Source: Phormidium tenue FACHB-886
GTDB lineage: Bacteria; Cyanobacteriota; Cyanobacteriia; Elainellales; Elainellaceae
DNA length: 64,000 nt
Reading direction: 5' to 3'
NCBI RefSeq assembly: GCF_014764505.1
Contig: NZ_JACXWX010000022.1
Location: 1 to 64,000 of the forward strand
This document shows, piece by piece, positions 17,371 through 27,759 of this stretch; position 1 is the first letter of the stretch, and every line of letters starts with the position of its first letter. Both the position numbers and the translations under genes were made by a program. The notes under the pieces are model-generated. The model saw only the letters and a list, made by a program, of their open reading frames with translations. It had not been told where the DNA came from and ran no database searches.

Positions 17371-19194
17371 TTAAGCCGGTCTTTGACTGACGATCTCTGC
17401 ATAGGCTGCTGCGAAATCTGCTGCCGTAATTCGGATCGTCTTGGGATCGGTCAGCCCTTGGGCGCGGAACCGGCGAACAGCTTGCAGTGCGGCTTGATTG
17501 CTCAGCAGCGCCAAGTCTGCCCCACTCCAATCTGGAGTTTGGCTAGCCCAGTAGGGCAGATCGACCTGCTCTAAAGGACGATCGCCATTGTGAACCTGCA
17601 AGATCGCTAAGCGGCTTGCTTCATCAGGCAGATCAATTTTGAGCTGTAAATCTAGTCGTCCGGCTCGCAGCAGCGCCGGATCGAGTGTGTCAGGGCGGTT
17701 GGTGGCAGCCACCAGCAGCACATTGGGGCAGCCCTGCAGTCCATCTAGCTCGGTAAGCAGCTGCCCTACCACCCGATCGCTAACGCCCGAATCTCCCATA
17801 TAGCTGCCTCTGGCGGGGGCAAGCGTGTCCACTTCATCGACAAAAACCACGCAGGGCGCAGCCTGACGGGCTTTGTGGAAGAGTTCGCGGACGGCTTGCT
17901 CGGAGGCTCCCACCCATTTGCTCAGCAGTTCAGGCCCATTGACTGCAATAAAGTTGGCTCTTGCCTGGGAAGCGATCGCCTTAGCAAGCAGCGTTTTGCC
18001 CGTGCCCGGCCCGCCCCAGAGCAAAATGCCGCGCGGGGCTTTTGCGCCAGTTTGCCGATACAGCTCTGGATAAAGCAGTGCGCCTTCCACTGATTCCTGC
18101 AGCGTTTGCTTTGCGGATTCGAGTCCGCCGATATCTTCCCAAGCCACATTAGGCGATTCGATTTCCAGCGATCGCAACACCGACGGCTTCACTTCCTGCA
18201 GCGCCTGCAGAAAATCCGCTTGGGCGATCGTCAGCACCTCTGGGACAGGGTCTTGCAAGTTGGGAATCTGTCGCTGCAGGGCACTGTAGGCGGCTTTTTG
18301 GCAAACGGCTTTCAGGTCGGCTCCCACCATACCCACCGAAAGATCGGCAATGGCAGTCAAGTCAACCGCTGACTCCAACGGCATTGTGCGAGTTTGAATC
18401 CGCAAAATTTCCAGACGACCAGCGCGGTCGGGGACACGAAACTGAACTTCTCGATCGAAGCGTCCGGGGCGCCGCAGAGCCGGATCGAGGTGATCGGGGC
18501 GGTTGGTGGCAGCCAACACAATTACGCCTTTGGTTTCGGCAAAGCCATCCATCAGGCTGAGCAATTGAGCAACTAAGCGCTTTTCGACTTCGCCCTCTAC
18601 CTTAGTGCGATCGGGGGCAAGGCTGTCGATCTCGTCAATAAACACGATGCAAGGAGCCGCTTTGCTGGCTTTTTCAAAGATGCCCCGCAGCCGGGATTCG
18701 GCTTCCCCGTAGTATTTGCCGATCACTTCCGGGCCAACGATCGCAATATAATTCACGCCCAACGCTTCTGCCAGCAGGCGGGCAGTCAAGGTTTTGCCCG
18801 TCCCCGGCGGACCCACTAGCAGCACCCCACGCGGTGGCTCTAGCCCCAGCCGAGTCAATAGTTCAGGACGCTTGAGGGGAATTTCTACCAGTTCGCGTAG
18901 CTCTTTAAGTACCGTCGCCAGCCCGCCCACACCCTGCAGAGCGCCGATACGGGAGCCATCTGTATCACTCTCACGGGGAGGCGGTGTCACAATCACGCGA
19001 TCGTCGCTAGCAGCAGGTGGAGCAACCGTTGCCCCAGAACGAGCAGCGCCCGGAATATCGCCTTGACTCGGATTGTTACTAAAATTGCGAACACTAAATT
19101 GGCTATCTGTCCAGAGTTCGCCCCGTTCGACTCTTTCTTCGAGCGTGCTAAGAAACTCGACAAAATCCTCGAAGCCTTTAAATAAATTATCCAT
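17371..19194 (-). CDS. CDC48/p97-like AAA+ ATPase with two AAA domains
   Basis: This 607-residue protein has a non-conserved N-terminal region (1-85) and two AAA modules. The first has Walker A GPPGTGKT at 128-135 and Walker B VFIDEIDSLAPDR; the second has Walker A GGPGTGKT near residue 400 and Walker B VFVDEVDTLAPARG. Both carry the second-region-of-homology Arg in ATNRPD...RRPGRFDRE-type motifs. The eukaryotic CDC48 N-domain is absent or replaced by a short acidic and Pro-rich segment. Such ATPases unfold or segregate proteins. The gene stands alone on the minus strand; upstream sequence shows a tandem 15-bp duplication near 19241-19272. Confidence 0.9.
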   Translation of the reverse strand: MDNLFKGFEDFVEFLSTLEERVERGELWTDSQFSVRNFSNNPSQGDIPGAARSGATVAPPAASDDRVIVTPPPRESDTDGSRIGALQGVGGLATVLKELRELVEIPLKRPELLTRLGLEPPRGVLLVGPPGTGKTLTARLLAEALGVNYIAIVGPEVIGKYYGEAESRLRGIFEKASKAAPCIVFIDEIDSLAPDRTKVEGEVEKRLVAQLLSLMDGFAETKGVIVLAATNRPDHLDPALRRPGRFDREVQFRVPDRAGRLEILRIQTRTMPLESAVDLTAIADLSVGMVGADLKAVCQKAAYSALQRQIPNLQDPVPEVLTIAQADFLQALQEVKPSVLRSLEIESPNVAWEDIGGLESAKQTLQESVEGALLYPELYRQTGAKAPRGILLWGGPGTGKTLLAKAIASQARANFIAVNGPELLSKWVGASEQAVRELFHKARQAAPCVVFVDEVDTLAPARGSYMGDSGVSDRVVGQLLTELDGLQGCPNVLLVAATNRPDTLDPALLRAGRLDLQLKIDLPDEASRLAILQVHNGDRPLEQVDLPYWASQTPDWSGADLALLSNQAALQAVRRFRAQGLTDPKTIRITAADFAAAYAEIVSQRPA

Positions 19195-19379
19195 AAAAGT
19201 AAAAAAGAGTCATGACACTGAGCCGATCGCTGCCCGTTGGTACATCTAGTGTTGGTACATCTAGTCTAGTGTTTTGCTCTTTCAGTTGGGGCGGTTGCTT
19301 CATGTGTTGGCACATGCTCAATCAATTAGGCAGTGTCTCACGGCAATTTACAGTAAATTAAAGATTTGTCACTTAGCCA

Positions 19380-20261
19380 GTGCAACCCCTTTTGCCCAAC
19401 ATTTCTTCTTCCCCCACTCGCTCTTCTTGGCAAGGTCAGCTCTCGCTAGACTTCACGCATCAGCCGCCCAAAACCCTGCTGAGCCGCAGCCAGGTGCAGG
19501 CGCCACTCAAAGTACAGCGCCCGTTCTATCCAGAAGGTGAGAGCGTTTGCCACACGGTAATGCTGCACACCGCAGGCGGCATTGTAGGGGGCGATCGTCT
19601 CTCGCTGGATATCACCCTGCATCCCCACGCCCAAGCCCTCCTCACGACCGCCACCGCCGCCAAGATTTACCGCAGCAATGGACCGGTCGCTCAGCAAACG
19701 ACCCATTTAAAGGTTGCATCAGGCGCCTGTTTGGAGTGGCTACCGCAGGAAACGATCGTCTTTGACGGTGCCCAGTATCGTCAGACGTTGCGCGTTGAGC
19801 TGGCAGCAGAGGCAACCTGGCTAGGCTGGGAAATTACTCGGATGGGACGCACCGCCCGAGGAGAGCAGTTTACCAGCGGCACCTGGCGGTCGCACACCGA
19901 GGTTTGGCAAAGCGATCAACTAATCTGGGTTGATCCGCAGCGCATCGTGGGTGGCAGCGCCATGCTTCAGAGCCCTCATGGCTTGGGAGGTTGTCCGGTC
20001 ATCGGCAGCTTTGTGTTTGTGGGTCGGTCCCTTTGTATAGATCTGCTCGAAAAAATTCGGACGCTGCTGGTAGCCTCCCCTCTAGAAGCTTCTCCTCCGC
20101 CATTGCCCGCCCAAATTGCCGTCACTCGCCTCCCTGCTGGGCTTCTCTGCCGCTATCGGGGACATTCCACCCTGGAAGCTCGCCGCTGGTTCATCCAAAT
20201 TTGGCAGCTACTGCGGCTAGAGTACTGTGAGCGAGCGGCATGTTTGCCTAGAGTATGGTAG
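19380..20261 (+). CDS. ureD: urease accessory protein UreD
   Basis: This 293-residue UreD/UreH-family protein has the family core TAGGIVGGDRL near residue 64, ATAAKIYRSNG, LEWLPQETIVFDGA, and GLGGCPVIGSF near the C-terminus. UreD is the scaffold that binds urease apoprotein and, with UreF and UreG, inserts nickel. The start is a GTG at 19380 with no obvious Shine-Dalgarno, so the exact start is uncertain. No other urease gene is adjacent (ureA/B/C/E/F/G are not in the window), so this is a solitary copy as often happens in cyanobacteria. uvrA follows 250 bp downstream. Confidence 0.9.
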   Translation: MQPLLPNISSSPTRSSWQGQLSLDFTHQPPKTLLSRSQVQAPLKVQRPFYPEGESVCHTVMLHTAGGIVGGDRLSLDITLHPHAQALLTTATAAKIYRSNGPVAQQTTHLKVASGACLEWLPQETIVFDGAQYRQTLRVELAAEATWLGWEITRMGRTARGEQFTSGTWRSHTEVWQSDQLIWVDPQRIVGGSAMLQSPHGLGGCPVIGSFVFVGRSLCIDLLEKIRTLLVASPLEASPPPLPAQIAVTRLPAGLLCRYRGHSTLEARRWFIQIWQLLRLEYCERAACLPRVW

Positions 20262-20511
20262 AGCAGCCGCGAGAGACTGCCGTTGCCCTTTGTAACCGTC
20301 TGTATCAGCTTTTGAGGACGAATGTACTAACTGAGCGAATTGCGGTACGATCGGCAACTAGCACTCCTTTTTACCCAGTTTATCCAGGCTCTTTACCCAC
20401 ATTTTTCAGCCCAATCGTCAAGCCCTCCCCAAGGGCACTGGAAGATAGCGATAGAATTATTACGATCTATGTCGATCGTGCCCCATCTCACAGTTTGCCA
20501 TTGCTCCCGCT

Positions 20512-23500
20512 ATGCCCAAGCGCCCCTCTAAAAATTCTGAGTCCTCTGTCCTGAATTCTGAGTTAGGTCAAGACTCGCTGGAAGCTGCCGTCCTTAACGG
20601 CAACAGCGGCAGCAAAAATGGTTCCGCGTCGAAGCGGAGCGTGCAAAACTGTATCCGAATTCGGGGGGCGCGGCAGCACAACCTCAAAGACATTGACCTG
20701 GAATTGCCGCGCGATCGGCTGATCGTCTTTACGGGGGTTTCGGGTTCGGGCAAGTCGTCGCTGGCGTTCGATACGATTTTTGCCGAGGGGCAGCGACGCT
20801 ACGTCGAGTCGCTGAGCGCTTATGCTCGTCAGTTTTTGGGGCAGGTTGACAAACCCGATGTGGATGCGATCGAGGGCTTGAGTCCGGCCATCTCGATCGA
20901 CCAAAAATCCACCTCGCACAACCCCCGCTCCACCGTGGGGACGGTCACCGAGATCTATGACTATTTGCGGCTGCTGTATGGACGGGCAGGAGAACCGCAC
21001 TGTCCCATTTGCGATCGCTCCATTGTGCCGCAGACGATCGACCAGATGGTGGATCGGGTGATGGAGCTAGTCGATCGCACTAAGTTTCAGGTGTTGGCTC
21101 CGGTGGTGCGCGGTAAGAAAGGAACCCACAAGAAGCTGCTGTCAAGCCTTGCCTCTGAGGGGTTTGTGCGGGTGCGGGTGGATGGCGAAGTGCGAGAACT
21201 GTCCGATTCGATCGAACTTCCCAAGAACCAGATCCACAATGTCGAAATTGTGGTCGATCGCCTTGTGAAGAAAGAAGGCATTCAGGAACGGCTTGTGGAC
21301 TCGCTTTCCACCTGCCTGAAGCGCTCGGAAGGCATTGCCATCATTGAAGTGACCCCGCCGGAAAGCAACGTGGTGCCGCTTCCAACGCCGGATATGCAGC
21401 TAGCAGTGCTGCCGTCGATTGCCGCAGAACCCGCCGGACGCTATGGGCAAGCCGACTCCGATCGCAAATCTTACGATCTGCTGTTTTCAGAAAACTTTGC
21501 CTGCCCAGAGCATGGGGCAGTGATGGAAGAACTGTCGCCGCGCCTGTTCTCGTTCAACTCGCCCTATGGAGCCTGTTCTCACTGTCATGGATTGGGCAGT
21601 CTGCGGACGTTTTCGGCAGAGCTAGTTGTACCCGACCCCACTTTGCCCGTATACGCGGCGATCGCGCCTTGGTCAGACAAAGACAACACCTATTACTTTT
21701 CCCTGCTCTACAGCGTCGGCAAAGCGTTTGGATTCGAGATCCAAACGCCTTGGAACAAGCTAACTCCCGACCAGCAGCATGTGCTGCTGCATGGCTCAGA
21801 GGAAAAAATCCAGATCGAGTCTGACTCGCGTTACCGGGACAACAAAGGCTATCTTCGCGCTTACGAAGGCGCCCTGCCGATGCTAGAGCGGCAATACAAA
21901 GAAACGTCTTCAGAACTCTATAAGCAAAAGCTAGAGCAATACCTGATCGACCAGCCTTGCGAAGTGTGCGAGGGCAATCGTCTGAAGCCAGAATCCCTGG
22001 CGGTGCGAATGGGACAGTACCGCATCAAAGAATTGACGAATGTCTCCATTCGGGAATGTCTCGATCGCGTCATTAACTTACAGCTCACACCCCGACAGGC
22101 ACAGATCGGTGAACTGGTGCTGAAAGAAATCCGAGCCAGACTGCAGTTTCTGCTGGATGTAGGGCTGGACTATCTGACGCTCGATCGGACTGCGATGACT
22201 CTATCAGGTGGTGAAGCCCAGCGAATTCGGCTGGCAACTCAGATCGGGGCAGGCTTAACGGGGGTGCTGTATGTGCTGGATGAGCCCAGTATTGGCTTAC
22301 ACCAGCGAGACAACGATCGACTGCTGAACACTCTGACCAAGCTGCGAGACCTCGGCAATACGCTGATTGTGGTTGAACACGACGAAGACACCATCCGTGC
22401 GGCTGATTACCTGGTGGATATTGGTCCCGGAGCAGGGGTTCACGGCGGCAGCGTTGTTTGTCAAGGCAAGCTAAAGGACTTGCTGCAGTGCAAAGAATCG
22501 CTCACAGGCGCATATCTCTCAGGAGCCCGCGCCATTCAAACCCCCGCTGAACGGCGCGAGGGCAATGGTCGATCGCTGCAAATCCGGGATGCTCACCGCA
22601 ATAACTTGTGCCATCTTGATGTAGAAATTCCCTTGGGCAAGCTCGTCTGCGTCACGGGCGTTTCTGGCTCTGGTAAATCGACGCTGGTGAATGAGCTGCT
22701 GTATCCGGCGCTCCAGCATCACTTTGGGCACAAAGTTCCCTACCCCAAAGATATGGGCGAACTGGGCGGACTCAATGCGCTGGATAAGGTCATTGTCATC
22801 GATCAATCGCCGATCGGTCGTACCCCCCGCTCGAATCCTGCCACCTATACGGGCGTATTCGATATCATCCGCGACTTGTATTCTGAGACGATCGAGGCTA
22901 AAGCGAGAGGCTATAAGCCCGGTCAGTTTTCGTTTAATGTCAAAGGCGGACGCTGTGAAGCCTGCGGCGGACAGGGCGTGAATGTGATCGAGATGAACTT
23001 TCTGCCGGATGTGTATGTGCAGTGCGAGGTTTGCAAGGGCGCTCGATACAACCGCGAAACGCTGCAGGTGAAGTACAAGAACAAGTCGATCGCCGATGTC
23101 CTGAATATGACGGCAGAAGAAGCGCTTGACTTCTTCCAAAACATCCCCAAAGCAGCCACTCGACTGCAAACAATGGTAGATGTGGGCTTGGGCTATGTCC
23201 GTCTCGGTCAAACGGCTCCCACGCTGTCTGGCGGTGAAGCGCAGCGGCTCAAGCTTGCCTCAGAGCTGTCGCGCCGCGCCACTGGCAAAACGCTTTATCT
23301 GATCGATGAACCCACAACCGGGCTCTCCTTCTATGATGTCCACAAGCTGCTGGATGTGCTGCAGCGCCTCGCTGATATGGGCAACTCGATCCTGGTGATC
23401 GAACACAATCTAGACGTCATTCGCTGCTCAGACTGGATTGTTGATTTGGGTCCGGAAGGGGGCGATCGCGGCGGTGAGATCGTGGCGATCGGCACACCGG

Positions 23501-23568
23501 AAGAAGTGGCAGAGAATGAGCGATCGTATACGGGACAGTATCTCAAGAAGGTATTGGTGCAGCATTAA
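20512..23568 (+). CDS. uvrA: excinuclease ABC subunit A
   Basis: This 1018-residue nucleotide-excision-repair damage sensor has first Walker [10 protein letters not shown] at 74-82 and a second copy GVSGSGKST in the C-terminal half. Two ABC signatures are present ([12 protein letters not shown] and [12 protein letters not shown]), with zinc-binding modules ([23 protein letters not shown] with CEVCKG). The protein is longer than the usual 940-970 residues, with about 45 extra N-terminal residues that are low-complexity and Ser/Asn rich and a small insertion near residue 285. It works with UvrB and UvrC, which are not in this window. Confidence 0.97.
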   Translation: MPKRPSKNSESSVLNSELGQDSLEAAVLNGNSGSKNGSASKRSVQNCIRIRGARQHNLKDIDLELPRDRLIVFTGVSGSGKSSLAFDTIFAEGQRRYVESLSAYARQFLGQVDKPDVDAIEGLSPAISIDQKSTSHNPRSTVGTVTEIYDYLRLLYGRAGEPHCPICDRSIVPQTIDQMVDRVMELVDRTKFQVLAPVVRGKKGTHKKLLSSLASEGFVRVRVDGEVRELSDSIELPKNQIHNVEIVVDRLVKKEGIQERLVDSLSTCLKRSEGIAIIEVTPPESNVVPLPTPDMQLAVLPSIAAEPAGRYGQADSDRKSYDLLFSENFACPEHGAVMEELSPRLFSFNSPYGACSHCHGLGSLRTFSAELVVPDPTLPVYAAIAPWSDKDNTYYFSLLYSVGKAFGFEIQTPWNKLTPDQQHVLLHGSEEKIQIESDSRYRDNKGYLRAYEGALPMLERQYKETSSELYKQKLEQYLIDQPCEVCEGNRLKPESLAVRMGQYRIKELTNVSIRECLDRVINLQLTPRQAQIGELVLKEIRARLQFLLDVGLDYLTLDRTAMTLSGGEAQRIRLATQIGAGLTGVLYVLDEPSIGLHQRDNDRLLNTLTKLRDLGNTLIVVEHDEDTIRAADYLVDIGPGAGVHGGSVVCQGKLKDLLQCKESLTGAYLSGARAIQTPAERREGNGRSLQIRDAHRNNLCHLDVEIPLGKLVCVTGVSGSGKSTLVNELLYPALQHHFGHKVPYPKDMGELGGLNALDKVIVIDQSPIGRTPRSNPATYTGVFDIIRDLYSETIEAKARGYKPGQFSFNVKGGRCEACGGQGVNVIEMNFLPDVYVQCEVCKGARYNRETLQVKYKNKSIADVLNMTAEEALDFFQNIPKAATRLQTMVDVGLGYVRLGQTAPTLSGGEAQRLKLASELSRRATGKTLYLIDEPTTGLSFYDVHKLLDVLQRLADMGNSILVIEHNLDVIRCSDWIVDLGPEGGDRGGEIVAIGTPEEVAENERSYTGQYLKKVLVQH

Positions 23569-23575
23569 GAATTGA

Positions 23576-24565
23576 TCAACTTTGAGCCGCCTGAGTTGGA
23601 ACTGTCTCTGTTAAATGCGACGGCGTATTAGCGCGCATAGCCCGGAACATGCCAAAGCGGCAAAGACCTGTGCCAAATGCTAGCCGCATCAATAGCAGAG
23701 TCGGGACTTCTCGCAGAGATTTAATAAAACCCGATAAACCAAACCGCACCAATCCCGCCGGTCGAGCTATCCCTTGCCAGATAGAATCGAGCCAGGAAGG
23801 AAGCGTTTGTTCTGTCCAGTCTGCTGTTGTTACTCTTCCCTCAACGAATCCCGTTGCTTCTAGAAGCTCGGAGAAGCCTTCGATACTTGAGAACGCGGGA
23901 TGAGACCACTGATCGAGGAGCTGCCGCATCACGGGTTTCTCCCAGAAGTTGAGCGGCTTTTGGCGATCGTCCCTCTGATTCCAGTCGGCTACAAGCAGCA
24001 CGCCACCCGGCTTTACCACCCTCATAAGCTCTTTGGCGAAAACGGCTTTGTCGGGCATGTGAGGCCCAGCCTCGATCGACCAAACGACATCAAAACTTGC
24101 ATCTGGAAACGAAAGCGCCATGGCATCATCCACCAGAAATTGGGCATCAAGTTCCTTAGGCGTTAGCTGCTGAGCGCGTTTCACCTGTTGGGGACTGATG
24201 GTAATGCCTGTGACCGCAAACCCGTAATCCCGCGCCAAAATGCGGCTGCTGCCTCCAATTCCACAGCCCACATCTAAGACGGTAGTGCCGGGAGGTAGTT
24301 TATCCAAACCGCCCCAGCGCACCATCTCATGCACAAAGTCAGCTTTGGCTGCTAGAAAGTCCTTTCGCTGCGACGGCGAACCATAGTGACCCAAGTGGAT
24401 GTGTTCGCCCCAGTAAAATTCCAAAATCCCATCTTCTGTCCATTCGTCATAGGAATTGGCGACAGAATCAGAGGATTGATAGCGGCGAGCCGTAATTAGA
24501 TAGACTGCAACACCCAGTGCCAGCAGGAGAAGGAGAAGTCCAAGCGCCGAAAAAACCAAACTCAT
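23576..24565 (-). CDS. MPBQ/MSBQ methyltransferase (plastoquinone/tocopherol biosynthesis)
   Basis: This 329-residue class I SAM methyltransferase has an N-terminal membrane anchor (residues 5-26) and motif I VLDVGCGIGGSS at 96-107. It then has ITISPQQVKRAQ, DDAMALSFPDASFDVVWS and EAGPHMPDKAVFAKEL. The entire sequence strongly recalls the cyanobacterial 2-methyl-6-phytylbenzoquinol methyltransferase (Synechocystis Sll0418 type), including the segment WEKPVMRQLLDQWSHPAF. It methylates quinol precursors of plastoquinone and tocopherol at thylakoid or envelope-type membranes. It converges with uvrA with only 7 bp between the stops. Confidence 0.9.
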   Translation of the reverse strand: MSLVFSALGLLLLLLALGVAVYLITARRYQSSDSVANSYDEWTEDGILEFYWGEHIHLGHYGSPSQRKDFLAAKADFVHEMVRWGGLDKLPPGTTVLDVGCGIGGSSRILARDYGFAVTGITISPQQVKRAQQLTPKELDAQFLVDDAMALSFPDASFDVVWSIEAGPHMPDKAVFAKELMRVVKPGGVLLVADWNQRDDRQKPLNFWEKPVMRQLLDQWSHPAFSSIEGFSELLEATGFVEGRVTTADWTEQTLPSWLDSIWQGIARPAGLVRFGLSGFIKSLREVPTLLLMRLAFGTGLCRFGMFRAMRANTPSHLTETVPTQAAQS

Positions 24566-24739
24566 TAAGCTAAGCCTTAATATTCTTTTACAATCTTATT
24601 CTATTGCTGAATCGCAAGCTCCAGTTTGGTCAAGGCGGGAGATAGGAAAAGCTCAAGGCTGCATAAGTGCCAAAACCTGCCCGCATGGGTGAAGTAAGGA
24701 GTTCTAAAGGCTCCGCCACTTTACTGAGGAGCAACCACA

Positions 24740-26074
24740 ATGGCATTAATTAGAGGCACCGAAAACAACGACACGCTGACTGGAACCGAAGGGATCGACC
24801 AGCTTCTCGGCTTGGGCGGTGATGATGTTCTAGACGGTGGTGCAGGCGGCGATACCATGGATGGGGGATTGGGCAACGATAACTATATTGTTACCAGTCC
24901 ATTTGATGTGGTTGTTGAAGCCCCTGATGCTGGAAATAACGATACGATTTCTAGCTCGATCGATTTCAACCTGGAGATCACCCCCTTTGTAGAGAATTTA
25001 GTCTTCTTTCCGGGCGGCAATCGCAACGGCAAAGGCAATGCACTCAACAATACTCTGATTGGTAACGATGGCGATAACCGTCTTGAAGGGTTAGCAGGCA
25101 ATGATCTACTGCAGGCAAATGGAGGAAATGATTACCTTGACGGTGGTGCTGGCAGCGATCGGATGGAAGGCGATGCTGGCATTGATGTATTTATTGTTGA
25201 TAATGCTGGCGATGTAGTGATTGAGAATGCGAACGAGGGTGATAACGATCTAGTGATTGCATCGGTCAGCTACACGCTCAGCGCCCATGTTGAACGCCTT
25301 GCGCTGAACGCGGATGTGACCACGCCGATCGATGGAACAGGGAACGAACTGGATAACGAACTCTTTGGAAACGATGCCCAAAACACGCTGAGAGGTCTGG
25401 CTGGAAATGACAGGCTGCGCGGCGGCGGCGGCGATGATACGCTCAACGGCGGCATTGGAACCGACCAGCTAGCGGGCGAACTAGGTAATGACATCTATGT
25501 GATTAACGAGGCGATCGACGGGATCACCGAGGTTGCCAATGCCGGCACAGACACCGTTCAGACTTCGATCAGCTTTACGCTATCCGCAAACCTGGAGAAT
25601 TTGACCTTGACGGGAGCAGGCAACCTCAGCGGAATTGGCAACGACGCGAATAACTTGCTCATCGGCAATGCTGGCGTCAATACACTCGATGGCGGCGCAG
25701 GCAACGATGTCCTCTTCAGCAATGCGGGTCAGGACCGAGTGATAGGCGGAGCCGGAGCCGATCGATTTGTGCTGAGTGGTCCACGAACAGGGGTCGATCA
25801 CATTCAGGATTTCAACCGGCGCGAAGGCGATATGTTGGTCGTAGACTCCGATGATTTTGCTGGACTCAGACAGGGCAATCTGCGTCCCACTCAGTTTGTC
25901 AAAGGGACGAAAGCTCTCGATCGCAACGATCGCTTCATCTACAACCAGCGCAACGGGGCACTGTTTTATGACCAAGATGGCAAAGGCGGTGTAGCACAGG
26001 TGAAGATCGCTACATTGACAGAAAAGCCTGCCCTGACCGCTAGCAGCATCATCGTTGCCGCCTCACCGTTTTAG
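24740..26074 (+). CDS. RTX-type calcium-binding protein
   Basis: This 444-residue protein is made almost entirely of hemolysin-type repeats (for example GLGGDDVLDGGAGGDT, GLAGNDRLRGGGGDD and GGAGNDVLF). They alternate with a beta-rich module ending in NLTLTGAGNLSGIGNDANN that recurs about every 115 residues. The C-terminal 80 residues form the usual RTX cap with ADRFVL and IQDFNRREGD. Such proteins bind calcium outside the cell and are usually exported by a type I system using the C-terminal end; no exporter gene is nearby. A good ribosome site (GAGGAG) precedes the ATG. The specific role is unknown. Confidence 0.85.
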   Translation: MALIRGTENNDTLTGTEGIDQLLGLGGDDVLDGGAGGDTMDGGLGNDNYIVTSPFDVVVEAPDAGNNDTISSSIDFNLEITPFVENLVFFPGGNRNGKGNALNNTLIGNDGDNRLEGLAGNDLLQANGGNDYLDGGAGSDRMEGDAGIDVFIVDNAGDVVIENANEGDNDLVIASVSYTLSAHVERLALNADVTTPIDGTGNELDNELFGNDAQNTLRGLAGNDRLRGGGGDDTLNGGIGTDQLAGELGNDIYVINEAIDGITEVANAGTDTVQTSISFTLSANLENLTLTGAGNLSGIGNDANNLLIGNAGVNTLDGGAGNDVLFSNAGQDRVIGGAGADRFVLSGPRTGVDHIQDFNRREGDMLVVDSDDFAGLRQGNLRPTQFVKGTKALDRNDRFIYNQRNGALFYDQDGKGGVAQVKIATLTEKPALTASSIIVAASPF

Positions 26075-26190
26075 AACACGGTATCGCTAACCGACTCACC
26101 TTGAGCGCAAGAAATGCAGGGGAGTCAGAATTGCGCATCGACCCAAGTCGTCATGCCACTCACACTAGGTGATTGAGCCTACGCAAAGCA

Positions 26191-26296
26191 TATATGGCAC
26201 TACGTGCCTAAATCAAAATTATTTTTATGTAAAAGCCCGGCCAAGCCAGGCTTTTACATAAAAATAGTGTCTTAACGTAAGCGCGTAGCGCTATAC
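26191..26296. repeat. 106-bp palindromic MITE-like element, copy B
   Basis: This copy is in the opposite orientation to copies A and C. Outer ends TATATGGCACTACGTGC and GCGCGTAGCGCTATA are imperfect inverted repeats. The core is TTATTTTTATGTAAAAGCC, then a short GC-rich tip, then GGCTTTTACATAAAAATAG. It lies just downstream of the RTX gene and next to a broken DUF433 gene. Confidence 0.8.
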
Positions 26297-26388
26297 TACC
26301 GGGGGCGGTATTTGGTTAACACATCAACTCTGTAAAAGCCTCGCTGCAAGGCATCTCTGAAAAAATTGTTCGCTATAACCCGCTCCCG

Positions 26389-26579
26389 TTAGTAAAAGTG
26401 CGTTTTCAAATCATCTGCTTCCAGATCAGACGTCTCCTCCAAAATTTGCTCAGCACTTAACCCGCAAACAAGCCCAAAACATCTGATACTCGAATGCTCA
26501 GCCCTCGAATACAGGGGCGATCGCCACATTGTCTGGGATTTACAGTGATTCTCTTGAGTAGCTCTACAAGGTTCCGCTC
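26389..26579 (-). pseudogene. DUF433 (antitoxin-like) gene remnant with a one-base frameshift
   Basis: Read on the minus strand from about 26579, one frame gives ERNLVELLKRITVNP, then QCGDRPCIRG, LSIRVSDVLGLFAG and a stop at 26457-26459. Shifting by one base at that point continues with GLSAEQILEETSDLEADDLK. Together these are the DUF433 signature (ITVNP-x-x-CGGRPCIRG-...-VSDVL-...-GLS-x-EQIL-...-DLEADDL). One lost G in the GGG run near 26460-26465 explains the break. The downstream end also stops early, before the usual ALLYA segment. DUF433 proteins are often antitoxins paired with a DUF5615 PIN-like toxin; none is visible downstream, where palindrome copy B begins. Confidence 0.8.
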
Positions 26580-26626
26580 ATAAATGTCCTTATATTGAAA
26601 GCTGCCGCTGCCATTTTTACCGTTGA

Positions 26627-27460
26627 TTATCCTCTTTGAGAATCTTCAAATCGTCGAATAGATTGAGGTATGACCTGAAAATCATCGCTGGACACTTGAA
26701 TATCAGACCAAAGCAGTTTCGGCATTCCGATCACATACACATAGGAATCATAGCCATGAAATATACGTCCATCTGAATAAGGACGGTACATAGACTGAAT
26801 AGAATTATCTGAAATCTTGAACTCTGCATACAGTTCTGCTTTAACAAAAAAGGCGTTCCAACCCGTACAGCAAATAAGTTCGTACCCTTTTTCTTTTCCC
26901 AGCAAGATGAGCGCCAGTAGCGAGCAGCCTTGATTGATTGAATTATCCCTAGCCTGAACAAAAATGATATCGTTCGGTATTGTGGGATTGAACTCAATCA
27001 CGATCACATTTGGCTTGAATTCATTTAGGCTTTCCCAAATAAAGTAATCCGTGCCATCAACATCTATTGAAAGAAGGTCAAAATCCTGAGGAGCATTAAT
27101 AGATAAAAGGATTTTATCAAGGCTATTTTGTCCTTCAAAGTCGACAAACTTATTAACACAAGCTACATTCTCATTGTCGCCATATGTTGCCAATAAGTCT
27201 TTAAATTTAGCTTCGTTACCTTCAATAAATAAACCCGACCATCCATTATTGCTGATTAGGTTCCAACAATTAGATAAATATTTTCCATCCCATGCACCAA
27301 ATTCAACACAATATTTGTTGTTTGGTCTAATAGTTTCAAAGATTTTCTGTATAATTCCGTCTTCTCCACACTGTGAGGCAATATCCTTTGAGAATTCAAG
27401 GAGCGGTGACTGAACTTGAGAAAGAAAAACTTGCTCAAAGCGATGGGGAGTGGATGACAT
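26627..27460 (-). CDS. FkbM-like SAM-dependent methyltransferase, AT-rich
   Basis: This is a protein of about 277 residues. It has YCVEFGAWDGKYLSNCW, which resembles the FkbM-type SAM-binding opening, then LFIEGNEAKFKDL, and an acidic motif DLLSIDVDGTDYFIWESL close to the family's 'iDveG' strand. It probably methylates a sugar or other small acceptor, a role typical of surface-polysaccharide loci. The ATG at 27460 is chosen; an in-frame ATG 54 bases upstream would add a hydrophobic stretch without homology value. Base composition is clearly more AT-rich than its neighbours, with many AAT, ATA and TTA codons, which suggests horizontal acquisition. No glycosyltransferase or polysaccharide gene is adjacent. 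Confidence 0.65.
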   Translation of the reverse strand: MSSTPHRFEQVFLSQVQSPLLEFSKDIASQCGEDGIIQKIFETIRPNNKYCVEFGAWDGKYLSNCWNLISNNGWSGLFIEGNEAKFKDLLATYGDNENVACVNKFVDFEGQNSLDKILLSINAPQDFDLLSIDVDGTDYFIWESLNEFKPNVIVIEFNPTIPNDIIFVQARDNSINQGCSLLALILLGKEKGYELICCTGWNAFFVKAELYAEFKISDNSIQSMYRPYSDGRIFHGYDSYVYVIGMPKLLWSDIQVSSDDFQVIPQSIRRFEDSQRG

Positions 27461-27759
27461 CTTGGTTGTCTCATCAATTATCGAAGTTACAGTAAGTTTA
27501 ATGGATACTAACATCGCCCATCACCTACTGCAGATGCTCTTCGCATCATACCAATACTCTCAGCGATCGGTGTGCATGGGCTTTATTATGTTGCAATCAA
27601 GCCGCATACCGATCGTGGTTAGCAACGGCAAATAACGTTGGCAACCCCACAAGCGGCTTCTGCTCATCCGCTGCTGTGAAACTGTTGTGCTGCAGGTCTA
27701 CACATATCATGTACTTATACAGTACGTTGCTGTATTTTTAGTCACACCGGAGATAGTAT

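Larger units (their letters stand above)
26075..26626. other. intergenic region with palindromic element copy B and a broken DUF433 gene
   Basis: This 552-bp stretch with no intact gene carries palindromic element copy B (26191-26296) and a frameshifted DUF433 gene on the minus strand (26389-26579), both listed separately. A further short fragment GTAAAAGCC...GGC near 26331 resembles a decayed core of the same palindrome. The region looks like a site of insertion and decay. Confidence 0.6.

Noticed and set aside
20255..20554. 99-codon frame between ureD and uvrA
   Set aside because: It overlaps the ends of both real genes and lacks protein character.
22519..23211. 230-codon minus-strand frame opposite uvrA
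   Set aside because: Shadow of a highly conserved gene; no domain.
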